NCBI RefSeq assembly: GCF_900112645.1
Contig: NZ_FOMO01000001.1
Location: forward strand, 744,001-808,000
Reading direction: 5' to 3'
Length of the DNA: 64,000 bases
Source: Phytopseudomonas straminea
GTDB lineage: Bacteria > Pseudomonadota > Gammaproteobacteria > Pseudomonadales > Pseudomonadaceae
Below, piece after piece: positions 37,369-46,475 of the stretch (position 1 is the first letter of the stretch; the number at the start of each line of letters is the position of its first letter). The translations under genes and the position numbers were made by a program. The notes under the pieces are model-generated. The model searched no databases and was not told where the DNA came from. It worked only from the letters and a program-made list of their open reading frames with translations.

Positions 37369-38784
37369 ATGATGGAAACCTTCAACACCCAAGGCACGTT
37401 GATCATCATCGGCATGGTGGTCGTCTACATCCTGTTCACTTCCTGGCTGACGATGCTCATTCGCAGCAAGAACACCGAACAGTACATGGTCGCCTCGCGC
37501 AGCATGCCGGCCTTCATCGTCGGCATGCTGATGATGTCCGAATACATCGGCGCCAAATCCACCATCGGCACCGCCCAGGCGGCGTTCGAAAGCGGCATGG
37601 CCGCGGCCTGGGCGGTGGTCGCCGCCGCCATCGGCTTCCCGCTGTTCGCCATCCTGATGGCCAGGAAGCTCTACAGCTCGGGTGAATACACCATCTCCGG
37701 GTTCATCGAGCGCCGCTACGGCTACGGCGCCAAGATGATGGTCTCGGTGATCATGATCTACGCCCTGCTGCTGGTGAACGTCGGTAACTACGTCAGCGGC
37801 GCCGCGGCCATCGCCACGGTAATGCACATCAACCTGCCCACCGCCGCCTTCATCACCGCCATCGTCAGCACCCTCTACTACGCCTTCGGCGGCATGAAGA
37901 GCGTGGCCTACATCAGCGTGCTGCACACCGTGGTCAAGTACGCCGGGGTGATGATCGTACTGTGGGTCGCCCTCAAGCTCGCCGGCGGGTTCGATCAGGT
38001 GCATCAAGGTCTGCCCGCGCATTACTTCACCTGGGACGGCGCCATCGGTGGCTCCAAGGTGATGGCCTGGATCATCGGCACCGTGGGCGCGATCTTCTCC
38101 ACCCAGTACATCATGCAGGCGATCAGCACCACCAAGAGCCCGACCGCCGCACGCAACGCTGCCCTTTGGGCCGGCCTGATGTGCCTGCCGATCTCCATCG
38201 CCCTGGGCGTGATCGGCGTGGTGTCCAAGTACCTGCACCCGGACATGGACAGCCTCTACGCCCTGCCGGTATTCCTGCAGTCGATGAGCCCATGGATGGC
38301 CGGCGTGGTCACCATTTCCCTGGTCGCCTCGGTGTTCGTCGGCGTCAGCGCCGTGGCCCTAGCCATCACCTCGCTGGTGGTACGCGACTTCTACGTGCCG
38401 CTGCGCAAGCCCAACGCCGAGCGCGAATTCCGCATGACCAAGGTAATCAGCCTGGTCGTCGGCTTCGCACCGCTGGTATTCGTGTTCGCCGCGCCGGAAA
38501 TTCTCAACCTGTCGTTCTTCACCCGCGCCCTGCGCCTGTCGATCACCGTCATCGCCCTGGTGGCCATCTACCTGCCGCTGTTCGCCACCGGCCGCGGCGC
38601 CACCTGGGGCCTGGGGGCCGCCACGGTCACCACCAGCGTGTGGTACCTGATGGGCAACCCGTACGGCATCGACAACATGTACATCGCCCTGATCACCCCC
38701 GCCGTGGTGATCTGCATCGAGCGCCTGCTGCCGCGCAGCAACAAGGCCGCCAACGCTTCGGAGGTTACCAATGCCAACTCTTGA
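37369..38784 (+). CDS. Sodium:solute symporter family (SSS) transporter
   Basis: A protein of about 471 residues with some thirteen membrane helices and SSS features: EYIGAKSTIGTAQAAFESG near the first helices and STLYYAFGGMKSVAYISVLH in the middle. It imports the organic substrate of this operon with Na+. ATG codons at 37369 and 37372 are adjacent. The 3' end overlaps the next gene by 14 nt. Confidence 0.9.
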   Translation: MMETFNTQGTLIIIGMVVVYILFTSWLTMLIRSKNTEQYMVASRSMPAFIVGMLMMSEYIGAKSTIGTAQAAFESGMAAAWAVVAAAIGFPLFAILMARKLYSSGEYTISGFIERRYGYGAKMMVSVIMIYALLLVNVGNYVSGAAAIATVMHINLPTAAFITAIVSTLYYAFGGMKSVAYISVLHTVVKYAGVMIVLWVALKLAGGFDQVHQGLPAHYFTWDGAIGGSKVMAWIIGTVGAIFSTQYIMQAISTTKSPTAARNAALWAGLMCLPISIALGVIGVVSKYLHPDMDSLYALPVFLQSMSPWMAGVVTISLVASVFVGVSAVALAITSLVVRDFYVPLRKPNAEREFRMTKVISLVVGFAPLVFVFAAPEILNLSFFTRALRLSITVIALVAIYLPLFATGRGATWGLGAATVTTSVWYLMGNPYGIDNMYIALITPAVVICIERLLPRSNKAANASEVTNANS

Positions 38785-39895
38785 ACAGCGCCACGACGCC
38801 TACCTACCCACGCACTACGCCCAGAACCATGCCGCCAACCTGCATGAACTGGCCGACGGCACCCTGCTGTGCACCTGGTTCGCCGGCACCCAGGAAGGCA
38901 TGGCCGACATCTTCGTGCTGCTGTCGCGCCGCGACCCGGCCACCGGCGTGTGGAGCGAGCCGCAGAAGATGTCCGAGGACGCCAGCCGCTCGGAGCAGAA
39001 TCCCATCCTGTTCCAGGCGCCGAATGGCCCGCTGTGGTTGATCTGGACCGCGCAGATTTCCGGCAACCAGGAAACCGCCATCGTACGCCGTCGCCTCTCC
39101 GAGGACGGCGGCCTGACCTGGGGTCCGATCGAGACGCTGTTCGACGAGGTGGGCACCTTCGTGCGTCACCCGCCGGCGGTGCTGAGCAACGGCGACTGGG
39201 TGTTCCCGGTGTGGTACTGCATCACCCAGCCGGGCGAGAAATGGATCGGCAACCATGACGTCAGCGCGGTGATGATCAGCTGCGACCAGGGCCGCACCTG
39301 GAGCCGCCACGACGTGCCGCAGAGCACTGGCGCCGTGCACATGAACGTCCATCAGCTGGCCGACGGCACGCTGCTGGGCCTGTTCCGCAGCCGCTGGGCC
39401 GACCACATCTACGCCAGCCGCTCGACCGACCTGGGCCGCACCTGGAGCGTACCGACGCCCACGGAACTGCCGAACAACAACTCGTCGATCCAGTACATCC
39501 GCCTGGCCAGCGGCGAGCTGGCGCTGGTCTACAACCCGATCAACGCCGAGGGCATCGAGCAGCGCCGTGCCTCGCTGTACGACGAGATCGAGGACGAGGG
39601 CGACGAGCGCGTCACGCCGACCGTCAACGCCGACGGTCGCGGCGCCGTGTGGGGCATCCCCCGCGCGCCCATGAGCCTGGCGATTTCCCGTGACGAAGGG
39701 CGCAGCTGGCCGCTGCGCCTGGATATCGAGCTGGGAGACGGTTTCTGCATGACCAACAACTCCCAGGAGAAGCTCAACCGCGAGTTCTCCTACCCCAGCG
39801 TCATCCAGGCCCGCGACGGCAGCCTGCACGTGGCCTTCACCTACTTCCGGCAGAAGATCAAACACGTGCATATTCCCCTGGCGGCCATCCGCTAG
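38771..39895 (+). CDS. Sialidase-like (Asp-box, BNR) family protein, cytoplasmic
   Basis: A protein of 374 residues with a six-bladed-propeller signature: four Asp-box motifs S-x-D-x-G-x-T/S-W (SEDGGLTW at 110, SCDQGRTW at 170, STDLGRTW at 218, SRDEGRSW near 310). There is no signal peptide, so it acts in the cytoplasm, unlike secreted sialidases. Being embedded among sugar-acid enzymes and coupled to the symporter gene, it probably hydrolyses or isomerises an imported acidic sugar conjugate. True sialidase activity is not implied. Confidence 0.88.
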   Translation: MPTLEQRHDAYLPTHYAQNHAANLHELADGTLLCTWFAGTQEGMADIFVLLSRRDPATGVWSEPQKMSEDASRSEQNPILFQAPNGPLWLIWTAQISGNQETAIVRRRLSEDGGLTWGPIETLFDEVGTFVRHPPAVLSNGDWVFPVWYCITQPGEKWIGNHDVSAVMISCDQGRTWSRHDVPQSTGAVHMNVHQLADGTLLGLFRSRWADHIYASRSTDLGRTWSVPTPTELPNNNSSIQYIRLASGELALVYNPINAEGIEQRRASLYDEIEDEGDERVTPTVNADGRGAVWGIPRAPMSLAISRDEGRSWPLRLDIELGDGFCMTNNSQEKLNREFSYPSVIQARDGSLHVAFTYFRQKIKHVHIPLAAIR

Positions 39896-39902
39896 AGCCC
39901 AC

Positions 39903-39926
39903 GGGCGCCTTTGCGGCGCCCCTTTA
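39903..39926 (+). terminator. Intercistronic hairpin before the SDR gene
   Basis: GGGCGCC pairs perfectly with GGCGCCC over a 5-nt loop, followed by CTTTAG. It probably attenuates transcription between the sialidase-like gene and the SDR gene. Confidence 0.55.
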
Positions 39927-39941
39927 GTGTGGAGAATCCAG

Positions 39942-40628
39942 ATGAGTGAAGATAGCCGCTGCGCCCTGGTCACTGGGGTCAGTTCGGGCATCGGCGAAGC
40001 CATTGCCCTGCGCCTGCTCGAAGACGGCTGGCAGGTGATCGGCATGAGCCGACGCGCACCGAGCCTGCAACACCCGAACCTCAGTTTCGTCGCTGCCGAC
40101 CTGGCCGACAACGCCTCGCTGGCCGGTGCCCTGGGGGACATCCCCGCACTGGACGCCATCGTTCACGCCGCCGGTTTCATGCGCACCGCGCCCCTGGGCG
40201 AGCTGCGCGACGAGGACGGCGCGGCCATGTGGCAGGTGCACGTCAGTGCCGCCACGCAGTTGGTCAACGGTCTGATCGGCCGCCTGCGCGCGCCGGGGCG
40301 CATCGTGCTGGTTGGCAGCCGCACCATGAACGGCGCAGCCGGTCGCAGCCAGTACGCCGCCACCAAGGCCGCGTTGATCGGGCTGGTGCGCTCCTGGGCC
40401 ATCGAGCTGGCGCCCAAGGGCGTCACCGTCAACCTGGTCGCGCCGGGCGCCACCGAAACGCCGATGCTGATCGACCCGGCCCGCCAGGGCACTCCGCCGC
40501 GCAAGCCGCCCATCGGTCGTTTCATCCAACCTCGTGAAGTAGCGGCGATGACCGGGTTTCTACTCGGCCCCGACGCCGGCGCCATCACCGGTCAGCAGCT
40601 GGTGATCTGCGGCGGTGCCTCGTTGTGA
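39942..40628 (+). CDS. Short-chain dehydrogenase/reductase
   Basis: A protein of 228 residues with the Rossmann motif TGVSSGIGEA near the N-terminus, the catalytic Tyr and Lys in SQYAATKAAL, and APGATETPM. It oxidises or reduces a hydroxy group of a pathway sugar acid with NAD(P). It lies between an attenuator-like hairpin and the deoR gene. A GGAGA site precedes the ATG at 39942. Confidence 0.92.
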   Translation: MSEDSRCALVTGVSSGIGEAIALRLLEDGWQVIGMSRRAPSLQHPNLSFVAADLADNASLAGALGDIPALDAIVHAAGFMRTAPLGELRDEDGAAMWQVHVSAATQLVNGLIGRLRAPGRIVLVGSRTMNGAAGRSQYAATKAALIGLVRSWAIELAPKGVTVNLVAPGATETPMLIDPARQGTPPRKPPIGRFIQPREVAAMTGFLLGPDAGAITGQQLVICGGASL

Positions 40629-40681
40629 GCTGGCCAGGCGGTAAGTGATACAGTGCAGCCGCCTCTCCCTGAAGGATCGCC

Positions 40682-41443
40682 ATGAAAGTCGCCAAACGCC
40701 GCCAGGCCATTCTCGAACTGGTGCTCTCCAACAACGGCAACGTCAACGTCGAGACGCTGTGCAGCTCGCTCGGCGTGTCCGAAGCCACGGTGCGCCGCGA
40801 CCTGTCCTCGCTCGCCGAGCAGGGCATGATCATGCGCACCTACGGCGGCGCCGCGCACATCGGCAAGCATGCCCCGGAAGCTTCGCTGGAAGAGCGCAGC
40901 AGCCATTCCAGCCTGGAGAAGGAGCGCATCGCCCGCGCCGCACTGGCCCATGTGCAGGACAACGATACCGTGCTGCTCGACGGCGGCACCTCGACCGCGA
41001 GCCTGGCCCGGCTGTTGCGCGAGCGCACCGGCCTGCACGTGATCACCAACAACCTGCTGGCCCTGGAATCGCTACATGAATTGCCGCAAGGGCGGGTGAC
41101 GGTGCTGGGCGGCGACCTGCGCCCCGGCAGCATGGCCACCTTCGGCCCCGCGGCCATGGCGATGCTCGAACGGCTGAGTGCCGACAAGGTGTTCGTGAGC
41201 GCCGATGGCGTGGTCGCCGGGCGCGGCCTGTGCGAGGCGAGCGCCAGCCAGGCCTATCTGAAGGATCTGATGATTCGCCAGGCGGCGGAGGTGTTCGTGC
41301 TGGCCGATGCCAGCAAGCTGGGCCGCGACCAGCAGCAATACTGGACGCCCCTGAATACCCGCTGGACGCTGATCACCACCGGCAGCGCCGAACAGCTGGC
41401 CGATTTTGACGGTGATCCGCGGGTGATCCAGCAGCGGCTCTAG
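40682..41443 (+). CDS. DeoR-family transcriptional regulator
   Basis: A protein of 253 residues. The N-terminal HTH (VNVETLCSSLGVSEATVRRDLSSLAEQGMIMRTYGGA) is followed by the DeoR C-terminal sensor domain (DTVLLDGGTSTASLARLL, SADGVVAGRGLCEAS). Such repressors sense phosphorylated sugar intermediates. It closes the 33-41 kb operon and probably binds the TCGATCAAA repeats upstream of 33010. Its stop codon falls at the left end of the small inverted-repeat element at 41443. Confidence 0.92.
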   Translation: MKVAKRRQAILELVLSNNGNVNVETLCSSLGVSEATVRRDLSSLAEQGMIMRTYGGAAHIGKHAPEASLEERSSHSSLEKERIARAALAHVQDNDTVLLDGGTSTASLARLLRERTGLHVITNNLLALESLHELPQGRVTVLGGDLRPGSMATFGPAAMAMLERLSADKVFVSADGVVAGRGLCEASASQAYLKDLMIRQAAEVFVLADASKLGRDQQQYWTPLNTRWTLITTGSAEQLADFDGDPRVIQQRL

Positions 41444-41615
41444 GCTCTGTACGAAAAGTACCTGCGCTCGGTGATGCTTCGTTAAAAATCGGCTGGATTG
41501 CCAGCTCAGTCGGAATGCTCATTTACAGCTCGTAAACTCGAATGCGAGCCCAGTCCACTTCCTCACCGATTTTTGCCTCGCCTGACCTTCGCTCGGAGAC
41601 TTTTCGTACAGACCC
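41443..41615. mobile_element. Short non-autonomous element (MITE-like) with 17-bp terminal inverted repeats
   Basis: The ends GGCTCTGTACGAAAAGT and the reverse complement of GGGTCTGTACGAAAAGT match at 16 of 17 bases; the inner 14 bp (TCTGTACGAAAAGT) are exact. The element is about 173 bp and encodes nothing convincing. An internal imperfect palindrome includes TTTACAGCTCGTAAA. I see no clear target duplication. The left end coincides with the deoR stop codon. Confidence 0.65.
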
Positions 41616-41639
41616 TCGGCCGCTGCTGGTCGCTTCAGG

Positions 41640-42167
41640 TTACTGACGCGGACGCAACGAGCCGCAGTCAGCCGACACCCAGCGCGCCTCGGATTCCATG
41701 CTGCCCTGCTGGCGGCCGGCGCCGCTGTCAAACTCGCCGTTGACCTTGGTGGTGAAGTTCTTGTCGTCGAGGAAATGCGCCTCGCCCTGACCACGGCCCT
41801 GCGGGCAGGTGAAGTTGAACACCCAGCGGTCGTTGTCGCGGGAAGTGATCTGCTGGCTGCAGTTGGGGTCCTGCAGGGGAATGTTCTGCGCATCGACCTG
41901 GGCCTGGCTGATGCAGTACTGCACGCCCTTGTCGCCGAGCTGGATGCCTTGCTGGGCCATGGCCCGCTCCATCATTTCGCGCTGCGCCTGGGGCAGGTTC
42001 TTGAACTGCTGCAGCATCACGTCGCTGCTCGGCAGGGTCTTGCCACCCAGCTGCATGTTGTTGGAAGTGATTTCCCAGAGACCGGGCTGGATCGGTTGCT
42101 GGGCGGATGCCATGAAGGGCAGCGCCAGCAGGCAGAGAGGCAGTAACTTCACACTAAGCTTTGGCAT
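41640..42167 (-). CDS. DUF3617 domain-containing periplasmic protein
   Basis: A protein of 175 residues with a signal peptide (MPKLSVKLLPLCLLALPFMA, cut after ASA) and the DUF3617 pattern: QPGLWEITSNNMQLGGK, GVQYCISQAQ, CSQQITSRDNDRWVFNFTC and GEFDSGAGRQQGSMESEARWVSADCG. Several cysteines are likely disulfide-bonded. The function is unknown. The start follows CGGAG; a longer frame reaching 42323 lacks support. Confidence 0.85.
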   Translation of the reverse strand: MPKLSVKLLPLCLLALPFMASAQQPIQPGLWEITSNNMQLGGKTLPSSDVMLQQFKNLPQAQREMMERAMAQQGIQLGDKGVQYCISQAQVDAQNIPLQDPNCSQQITSRDNDRWVFNFTCPQGRGQGEAHFLDDKNFTTKVNGEFDSGAGRQQGSMESEARWVSADCGSLRPRQ

Positions 42168-42261
42168 ACGGAACTCCGTTCTGTGACCGCGACGCGGCTC
42201 GCCAGATATCCGACAGCGCAGCGGCGGGTAAGTCTCGACGCAATGCGCTTTTAGGAAACCT

Positions 42262-42765
42262 TTAATCCTCACGCTCCTGACGATACAACCTGAGGCCCCG
42301 CGCCTGGTAGTTGGCCAGTGCACTGGGATGGTCGAGGCTGCAGGTGTGCACCCACACCCGCCGGGTGCCCGGCCAGGCCCAGGCGGACTGCAATGCGTGG
42401 GTCAGCAGCGGGCCGCCGAAGCCCTGGCCGAAAAAGGCTTCTGCCAGGCCGAAATAGAGAATTTCCACCGCTCCCTCAGCGTCGCGCTGCAGCTCGTAGT
42501 AACCAGCGATCGCGCCCTGGTGATAAGCGACCCAGGTGCGGTGGTTGTCGCTTTCGATCGCCTCGCGCCACTGCGCGTCCGACCAGGCCAGCTTGTCGGT
42601 CCACTCCCAGGGCTCGCCGACCAGTTGATAGAGAAAACGGTTGAACTGGAACTGCTTGATGCGGCACTCGACCACCTGCAGGTCATCGGGCATGGGCTTG
42701 CCGCGTACCTGCTCGGCGCTGTGCATTTCCAGGTAATAGGTGATGTTGCCGCCGTGCTCGCTCAT
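42262..42765 (-). CDS. GNAT-family N-acetyltransferase
   Basis: A protein of 167 residues with a GNAT core: WVAYHQGAIAGYYELQ (strand 4), AEAFFGQGFGGPLLTHAL (acetyl-CoA loop) and VHTCSLDHPSALANYQARGLRLY. The substrate is unknown. It is upstream of the DUF3617 gene on the same strand with a 94-bp gap. Confidence 0.9.
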   Translation of the reverse strand: MSEHGGNITYYLEMHSAEQVRGKPMPDDLQVVECRIKQFQFNRFLYQLVGEPWEWTDKLAWSDAQWREAIESDNHRTWVAYHQGAIAGYYELQRDAEGAVEILYFGLAEAFFGQGFGGPLLTHALQSAWAWPGTRRVWVHTCSLDHPSALANYQARGLRLYRQERED

Positions 42766-43001
42766 ACCGTGATCCGTCGTGTTGAGAGGTCTGGGCCTCG
42801 TGGCGAATGGGGCAGGCTAATGAGCGCAGGTAGATTCGGCAATCCCCGCGTTCTCTGATTGGGCGAGGAGGAATTTACACATAGCGCTCGTCACCCCATG
42901 ACGGCTACACATTTAGCGAAAATCCAGCTGGTAGCCGCGCTTTCTTCCATCCCGCCGCTTATTTACCCTCGGCAGCCCGATTGCAGCCCGCCGACACCAC
43001 G

Positions 43002-43820
43002 ATGACCGATCTCATCACACCGAACGTTCCAGAAACCTGGCGCCAGCAACTGGCTCAGGTCATGGACGGCAAGCCCGTGCAACGCCTGATCACCGTGCTG
43101 ATCCTGATCAACGCCGCCATCCTCGGCATGCTCACCTCCAAAGAGATCGTCGCCGAATGGGGCTGGCTGCTGTTGCCTATGGATATGTTCATCCTGGCGG
43201 TGTTCGTGATCGAGCTGGCGCTGCGCTTCGCCGCCCGGGGCATTGGCCTGTTGCGCGATCCGTGGGCGGTGTTCGACTGCATCGTGGTGGGCATCGCCTT
43301 GGTGCCGGCCAGCGGGCCGTTCAGCGTGCTGCGCGCATTGCGCGTGTTGCGGGTGCTGCGTCTGGTGTCGATCAACCCGAGCATGCGCAAGGTGGTGCAG
43401 GCGCTGCTCGCCTCACTGCCCGGTATGGGCAGCATCATCATGCTGATGGGGCTGATCTTCTATGTCTCGGCGGTAATGGCCACGCAGCTGTTCGGTGAGC
43501 GCTTTCCCGAATGGTTCGGCTCGCTGACCGCCAGCCTGTATTCGCTGTTCCAGATGATGACCCTGGACAGCTGGTCGAGCGGCACGGTGCGACCGATCAT
43601 GGAGGTGTACCCGCACGCTTGGCTGTTCTTCATCCCCTACGTGCTGATCGCCACGTTCATGATGCTTAACCTGTTTATCGCAGTGATCGTCAACGCTATG
43701 CAGGATGCCCAAGAGCCTGATCCTGAAGTCGCGGCGCGAATACGGCGCGAGGAGATGATTCTTGAGGAATTGAAGGCGTTGCGGGCAGAGTTGGGGGAGA
43801 TGCGGAGGCAAATCAAGTAG
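43002..43820 (+). CDS. One-domain voltage-gated cation channel (BacNaV-like)
   Basis: A protein of 272 residues with six membrane segments. S4 carries arginines every third residue (LRALRVLRVLRLVS). The pore has the filter TLDSWSS before S6 (FMMLNLFIAVIVNAMQDA), followed by a charged C-terminal coiled coil (RIRREEMILEELKALRAEL). NaChBac and NavAb have TLESWAS or TLESWSM, so the key glutamate is aspartate here. Four copies would form the channel. The ATG at 43002 is preferred to an upstream TTG. Confidence 0.9.
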   Translation: MTDLITPNVPETWRQQLAQVMDGKPVQRLITVLILINAAILGMLTSKEIVAEWGWLLLPMDMFILAVFVIELALRFAARGIGLLRDPWAVFDCIVVGIALVPASGPFSVLRALRVLRVLRLVSINPSMRKVVQALLASLPGMGSIIMLMGLIFYVSAVMATQLFGERFPEWFGSLTASLYSLFQMMTLDSWSSGTVRPIMEVYPHAWLFFIPYVLIATFMMLNLFIAVIVNAMQDAQEPDPEVAARIRREEMILEELKALRAELGEMRRQIK

Positions 43821-43826
43821 GCAGTC

Positions 43827-43878
43827 TGTGGGAGCGGGCCATGCCCGCGATTTTTCGCGCGCATGGCGCGCTCCCACA
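43827..43878. repeat. REP palindrome, TGTGGGAGCG family
   Basis: TGTGGGAGCGGGCCATGCCC at the left and GCGCATGGCGCGCTCCCACA at the right form a long hairpin between convergent genes, where it may terminate both. Confidence 0.8.
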
Positions 43879-43907
43879 AAAGCAAGCCAGTGGACGCTTC
43901 TGCAAAT

Positions 43908-44300
43908 TCAGTCTCCCTTCATCTCACAACTCCAAAGCTCCACCACCGGCTGACTCGCCTTCGGCGGCCCGAGCCACTCGCTGAACGGCTTGCAGCCCTC
44001 GGCATCGCACAGCTGGTAGTCGCCCGCCTCGGGCGTACGGCCAAGGCGCAGCGGTTGCAGGGGCGGCACCTGGCGTTGGTAATGCCAGGCCCCCTCGCGC
44101 AACACGGCACCATCCGGGATCTCCATACCGGCGCCGCTACCACGTACCCGCGCCTCGCCGAGCAGCAGCCCGCCCGGCGTGACGCGGTAGTCCTCTTCCC
44201 AGCGGATCTTCTCGATCGTGTGATCCCAGGCCAGGGTGAAGGACGGCGCAGGCAGCGTCGCCCACACCGCTCCCGCCAGGCCCAGGCAAAGCCCGATCAA
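43908..44300 (-). CDS. DUF1850 domain-containing protein
   Basis: A protein of 130 residues with an N-terminal hydrophobic export segment, FTLAWDHTIEKIRWEEDYRV and a C-terminal PVVELWSC. DUF1850 proteins accompany TAXI-type TRAP permeases and may be an accessory periplasmic subunit. It starts with TTG overlapping the permease stop (TTGA), a sign of translational coupling. Confidence 0.85.
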   Translation of the reverse strand: MIGLCLGLAGAVWATLPAPSFTLAWDHTIEKIRWEEDYRVTPGGLLLGEARVRGSGAGMEIPDGAVLREGAWHYQRQVPPLQPLRLGRTPEAGDYQLCDAEGCKPFSEWLGPPKASQPVVELWSCEMKGD

Positions 44301-46360
44301 GCGGCCGCCATGGCCGGCTGGCGGCGAGCGCGCAGCACATGCAGGGCGATCACCACTGCAGCAACCAGGAAGCCGATTTCATCGGTGGTCACGCTGTACA
44401 GCCCGAGCAGGTCGTAGCTGAATACCGACGCCGGAATTACCAGCGAAGCTCCGGCGGCGAACACCAACAGCCGCTCCCACGCACGCATCGGCGCCGAGAA
44501 ATAGCCGACCACTGCCATGCCCCACAAACCGACGGCAAACACCGATTTGATCAACATGTAGAGGATCGCCCCCCAGTCGTCGCCCTGCATCAGCAGCGCC
44601 GGGTCATACACCGCCATGAACGGCACCACGAAGCCGCACGCGGCGATGCGCACCGACCACAGGCTGATCCGCAGGCCGTTCTCCTTGGCGATCGAACCAG
44701 CGGCGAAACAGGCCAGCGCCACCGGCGGCGTCAGATCAGCCATCAGGCCGAAGTAGAAGACGAACATGTGCGACACGATCAGCGGCACGCCCAGCTCCAG
44801 CAGCGCCGGCGCGGCGATGGCGCTGGTGATGATGTAGTTGGGAATGGTCGGAATACCCATGCCGAGAACCAGGCAGGTGAGCATGGTCAGCACCAGCGAC
44901 AGGAACAGATTGTCCTTGCCGATGGCCATGATGTAGCCGGCGAAGGTGGTGGCGATGCCGGTCAGCGACACCACACCGATGATCACGCCGACCAGGATGC
45001 ACGCCACCGCAACCGGAATCGCATGACGCGCCCCTTCGGCCAGCGCCCACACGCAGGCACGCAGGGTTTCCCGCCCGCCCTTGACGTAGAAGCAGCCGGC
45101 GACCAGCGCGGCGATCACGCCGAACACCACGCCGATGCCGAACTTGAGGAAGCCGGAGCTGACCAGCCCCAGGGCGATCCAGAAGGCGATCTTCAGCCAC
45201 AGGTTGCTGGCGCGCATGACGATCGCCGTGCCGAGGATCACGATGGCGGTCAGGGCCAGGCCCACGGTGCCGGAGAACATCGGGGTGAAACCGGCGAACA
45301 GCAGATAGACCAATACACCCAGCGGAATCAGCAGGTACCAGCGCTGCTTGATGGCGGCGAACGGATCCGGGCACTCCTCTTTCGGCAGGCCGGTCAGCTT
45401 CAGGCGCTGGGCCTCCAGGTGCACGGTCCAGAAGATCGAGCCGAACCACAGCAGAGCAGGGATCAACGCCGCCTTGGCGATCTCCACGTAGGGCACATTG
45501 ATGGTCTCGGCCATGATGAACGCCACGGCGCCCATGATCGGCGGCATGATCTGGCTACCCATGCTGGCCGAAGCTTCGACCGCTGCGGCGAAGGTGCCCT
45601 TGTAACCGAAGCGTTTCATCAGTGGGATGGTGAACTGGCCGGTGGTGACCACGTTGGCGACACCCGAACCGGTGATGGTGCCCATCAGCGCCGAGGTCAC
45701 CACCGAGACCTTGGCCGGGCCGCCGGTCTTGTGGCCGAACATGCCCATGGCGAAATCGGTGAACAGGCGGATCATCCCTGCCTGCTCGAGAAACGCACCA
45801 AACAGGATGAACAGGAAAATGTAGGTACCCGACACATAGGTCGGCGTGCCGTAGAACCCTTCGGTGCCGAACGACAACTGGTTGATGATCTGGTCGAAAT
45901 CATAACCACGGTGCGCCAGATCGCCCGGCAGGTGTTCGCCGAACAGGCCGTAGGCCAGGAAGCAACCGCAGATGAGCGGCAGGGCCAGGCCCATGACCCG
46001 CCGCGCCGCCTCGAACACCAGCACCAGCAAGGTCACCCCGACCACCATGTCAGAGGGGGTGAGATCACCCGAACGCTGGACCAGGTCTGCCTCGAAGTAC
46101 CACTGGTAAAGCGCCGTGCCCAATCCCGCCAGGCCCAGCACCCAGGCCAGCGGCGTCCATGGCCGACCCCGGCCACGCATCGGGAAGCACAGGTACACCA
46201 TCAGCAACACGAAGCCGACGTGACCGGCGCGCAGCACCTGGCTGGAGAACGGATGGAAGGCGGCCCCGATGATCTGGTAGACCGAAAACAGGATCGCGAC
46301 GTAGAACACGGCCTTGGGCCACTGACTGGGGTTGCCGGTCAGACCTGGATGATCGCTCAT
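44297..46360 (-). CDS. TRAP transporter permease, fused 4TM/12TM subunits (TAXI type)
   Basis: A protein of 687 residues. The small DctQ-like part comes first and the large DctM-like part follows (GFYGTPTYVSGTYIFLFILFGA, GTITGSGVANVVTTGQFTIP, MGSQIMPPIMGAVAFIMAE). It moves an organic acid or amino acid across the inner membrane with Na+, fed by the TAXI binding protein encoded upstream. The gene order binding protein, permease, DUF1850 is typical. A strong intercistronic hairpin precedes it. Confidence 0.95.
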   Translation of the reverse strand: MSDHPGLTGNPSQWPKAVFYVAILFSVYQIIGAAFHPFSSQVLRAGHVGFVLLMVYLCFPMRGRGRPWTPLAWVLGLAGLGTALYQWYFEADLVQRSGDLTPSDMVVGVTLLVLVFEAARRVMGLALPLICGCFLAYGLFGEHLPGDLAHRGYDFDQIINQLSFGTEGFYGTPTYVSGTYIFLFILFGAFLEQAGMIRLFTDFAMGMFGHKTGGPAKVSVVTSALMGTITGSGVANVVTTGQFTIPLMKRFGYKGTFAAAVEASASMGSQIMPPIMGAVAFIMAETINVPYVEIAKAALIPALLWFGSIFWTVHLEAQRLKLTGLPKEECPDPFAAIKQRWYLLIPLGVLVYLLFAGFTPMFSGTVGLALTAIVILGTAIVMRASNLWLKIAFWIALGLVSSGFLKFGIGVVFGVIAALVAGCFYVKGGRETLRACVWALAEGARHAIPVAVACILVGVIIGVVSLTGIATTFAGYIMAIGKDNLFLSLVLTMLTCLVLGMGIPTIPNYIITSAIAAPALLELGVPLIVSHMFVFYFGLMADLTPPVALACFAAGSIAKENGLRISLWSVRIAACGFVVPFMAVYDPALLMQGDDWGAILYMLIKSVFAVGLWGMAVVGYFSAPMRAWERLLVFAAGASLVIPASVFSYDLLGLYSVTTDEIGFLVAAVVIALHVLRARRQPAMAAA

Positions 46361-46437
46361 GGATAGATTCTCGATGCAGCTGCAATAACGGCAGGCCGCT
46401 GCCTACTGGCAGGGCCAAGCGCCGACCCGAAAAGCGA

Positions 46438-46462
46438 GCGGGCAGCGTGTACGGCTGCCCGC
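46438..46462 (-). terminator. Intercistronic hairpin between TAXI binding protein and permease genes
   Basis: GCGGGCAGC pairs with GCTGCCCGC over a 7-nt loop. Hairpins here usually protect the upstream binding-protein message and lower permease expression. Confidence 0.6.
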
Positions 46463-46475
46463 GCTGCCCTGCGTG

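Noticed and set aside
38771..39895. Calling a true secreted sialidase
   Set aside because: There is no signal peptide or lipobox. Asp boxes define the propeller fold only.
44339..46366. Long open frame (675 codons) on the plus strand
   Set aside because: It is antisense to the TRAP permease; its translation is low-complexity and rich in His, Gln, Arg and Gly.
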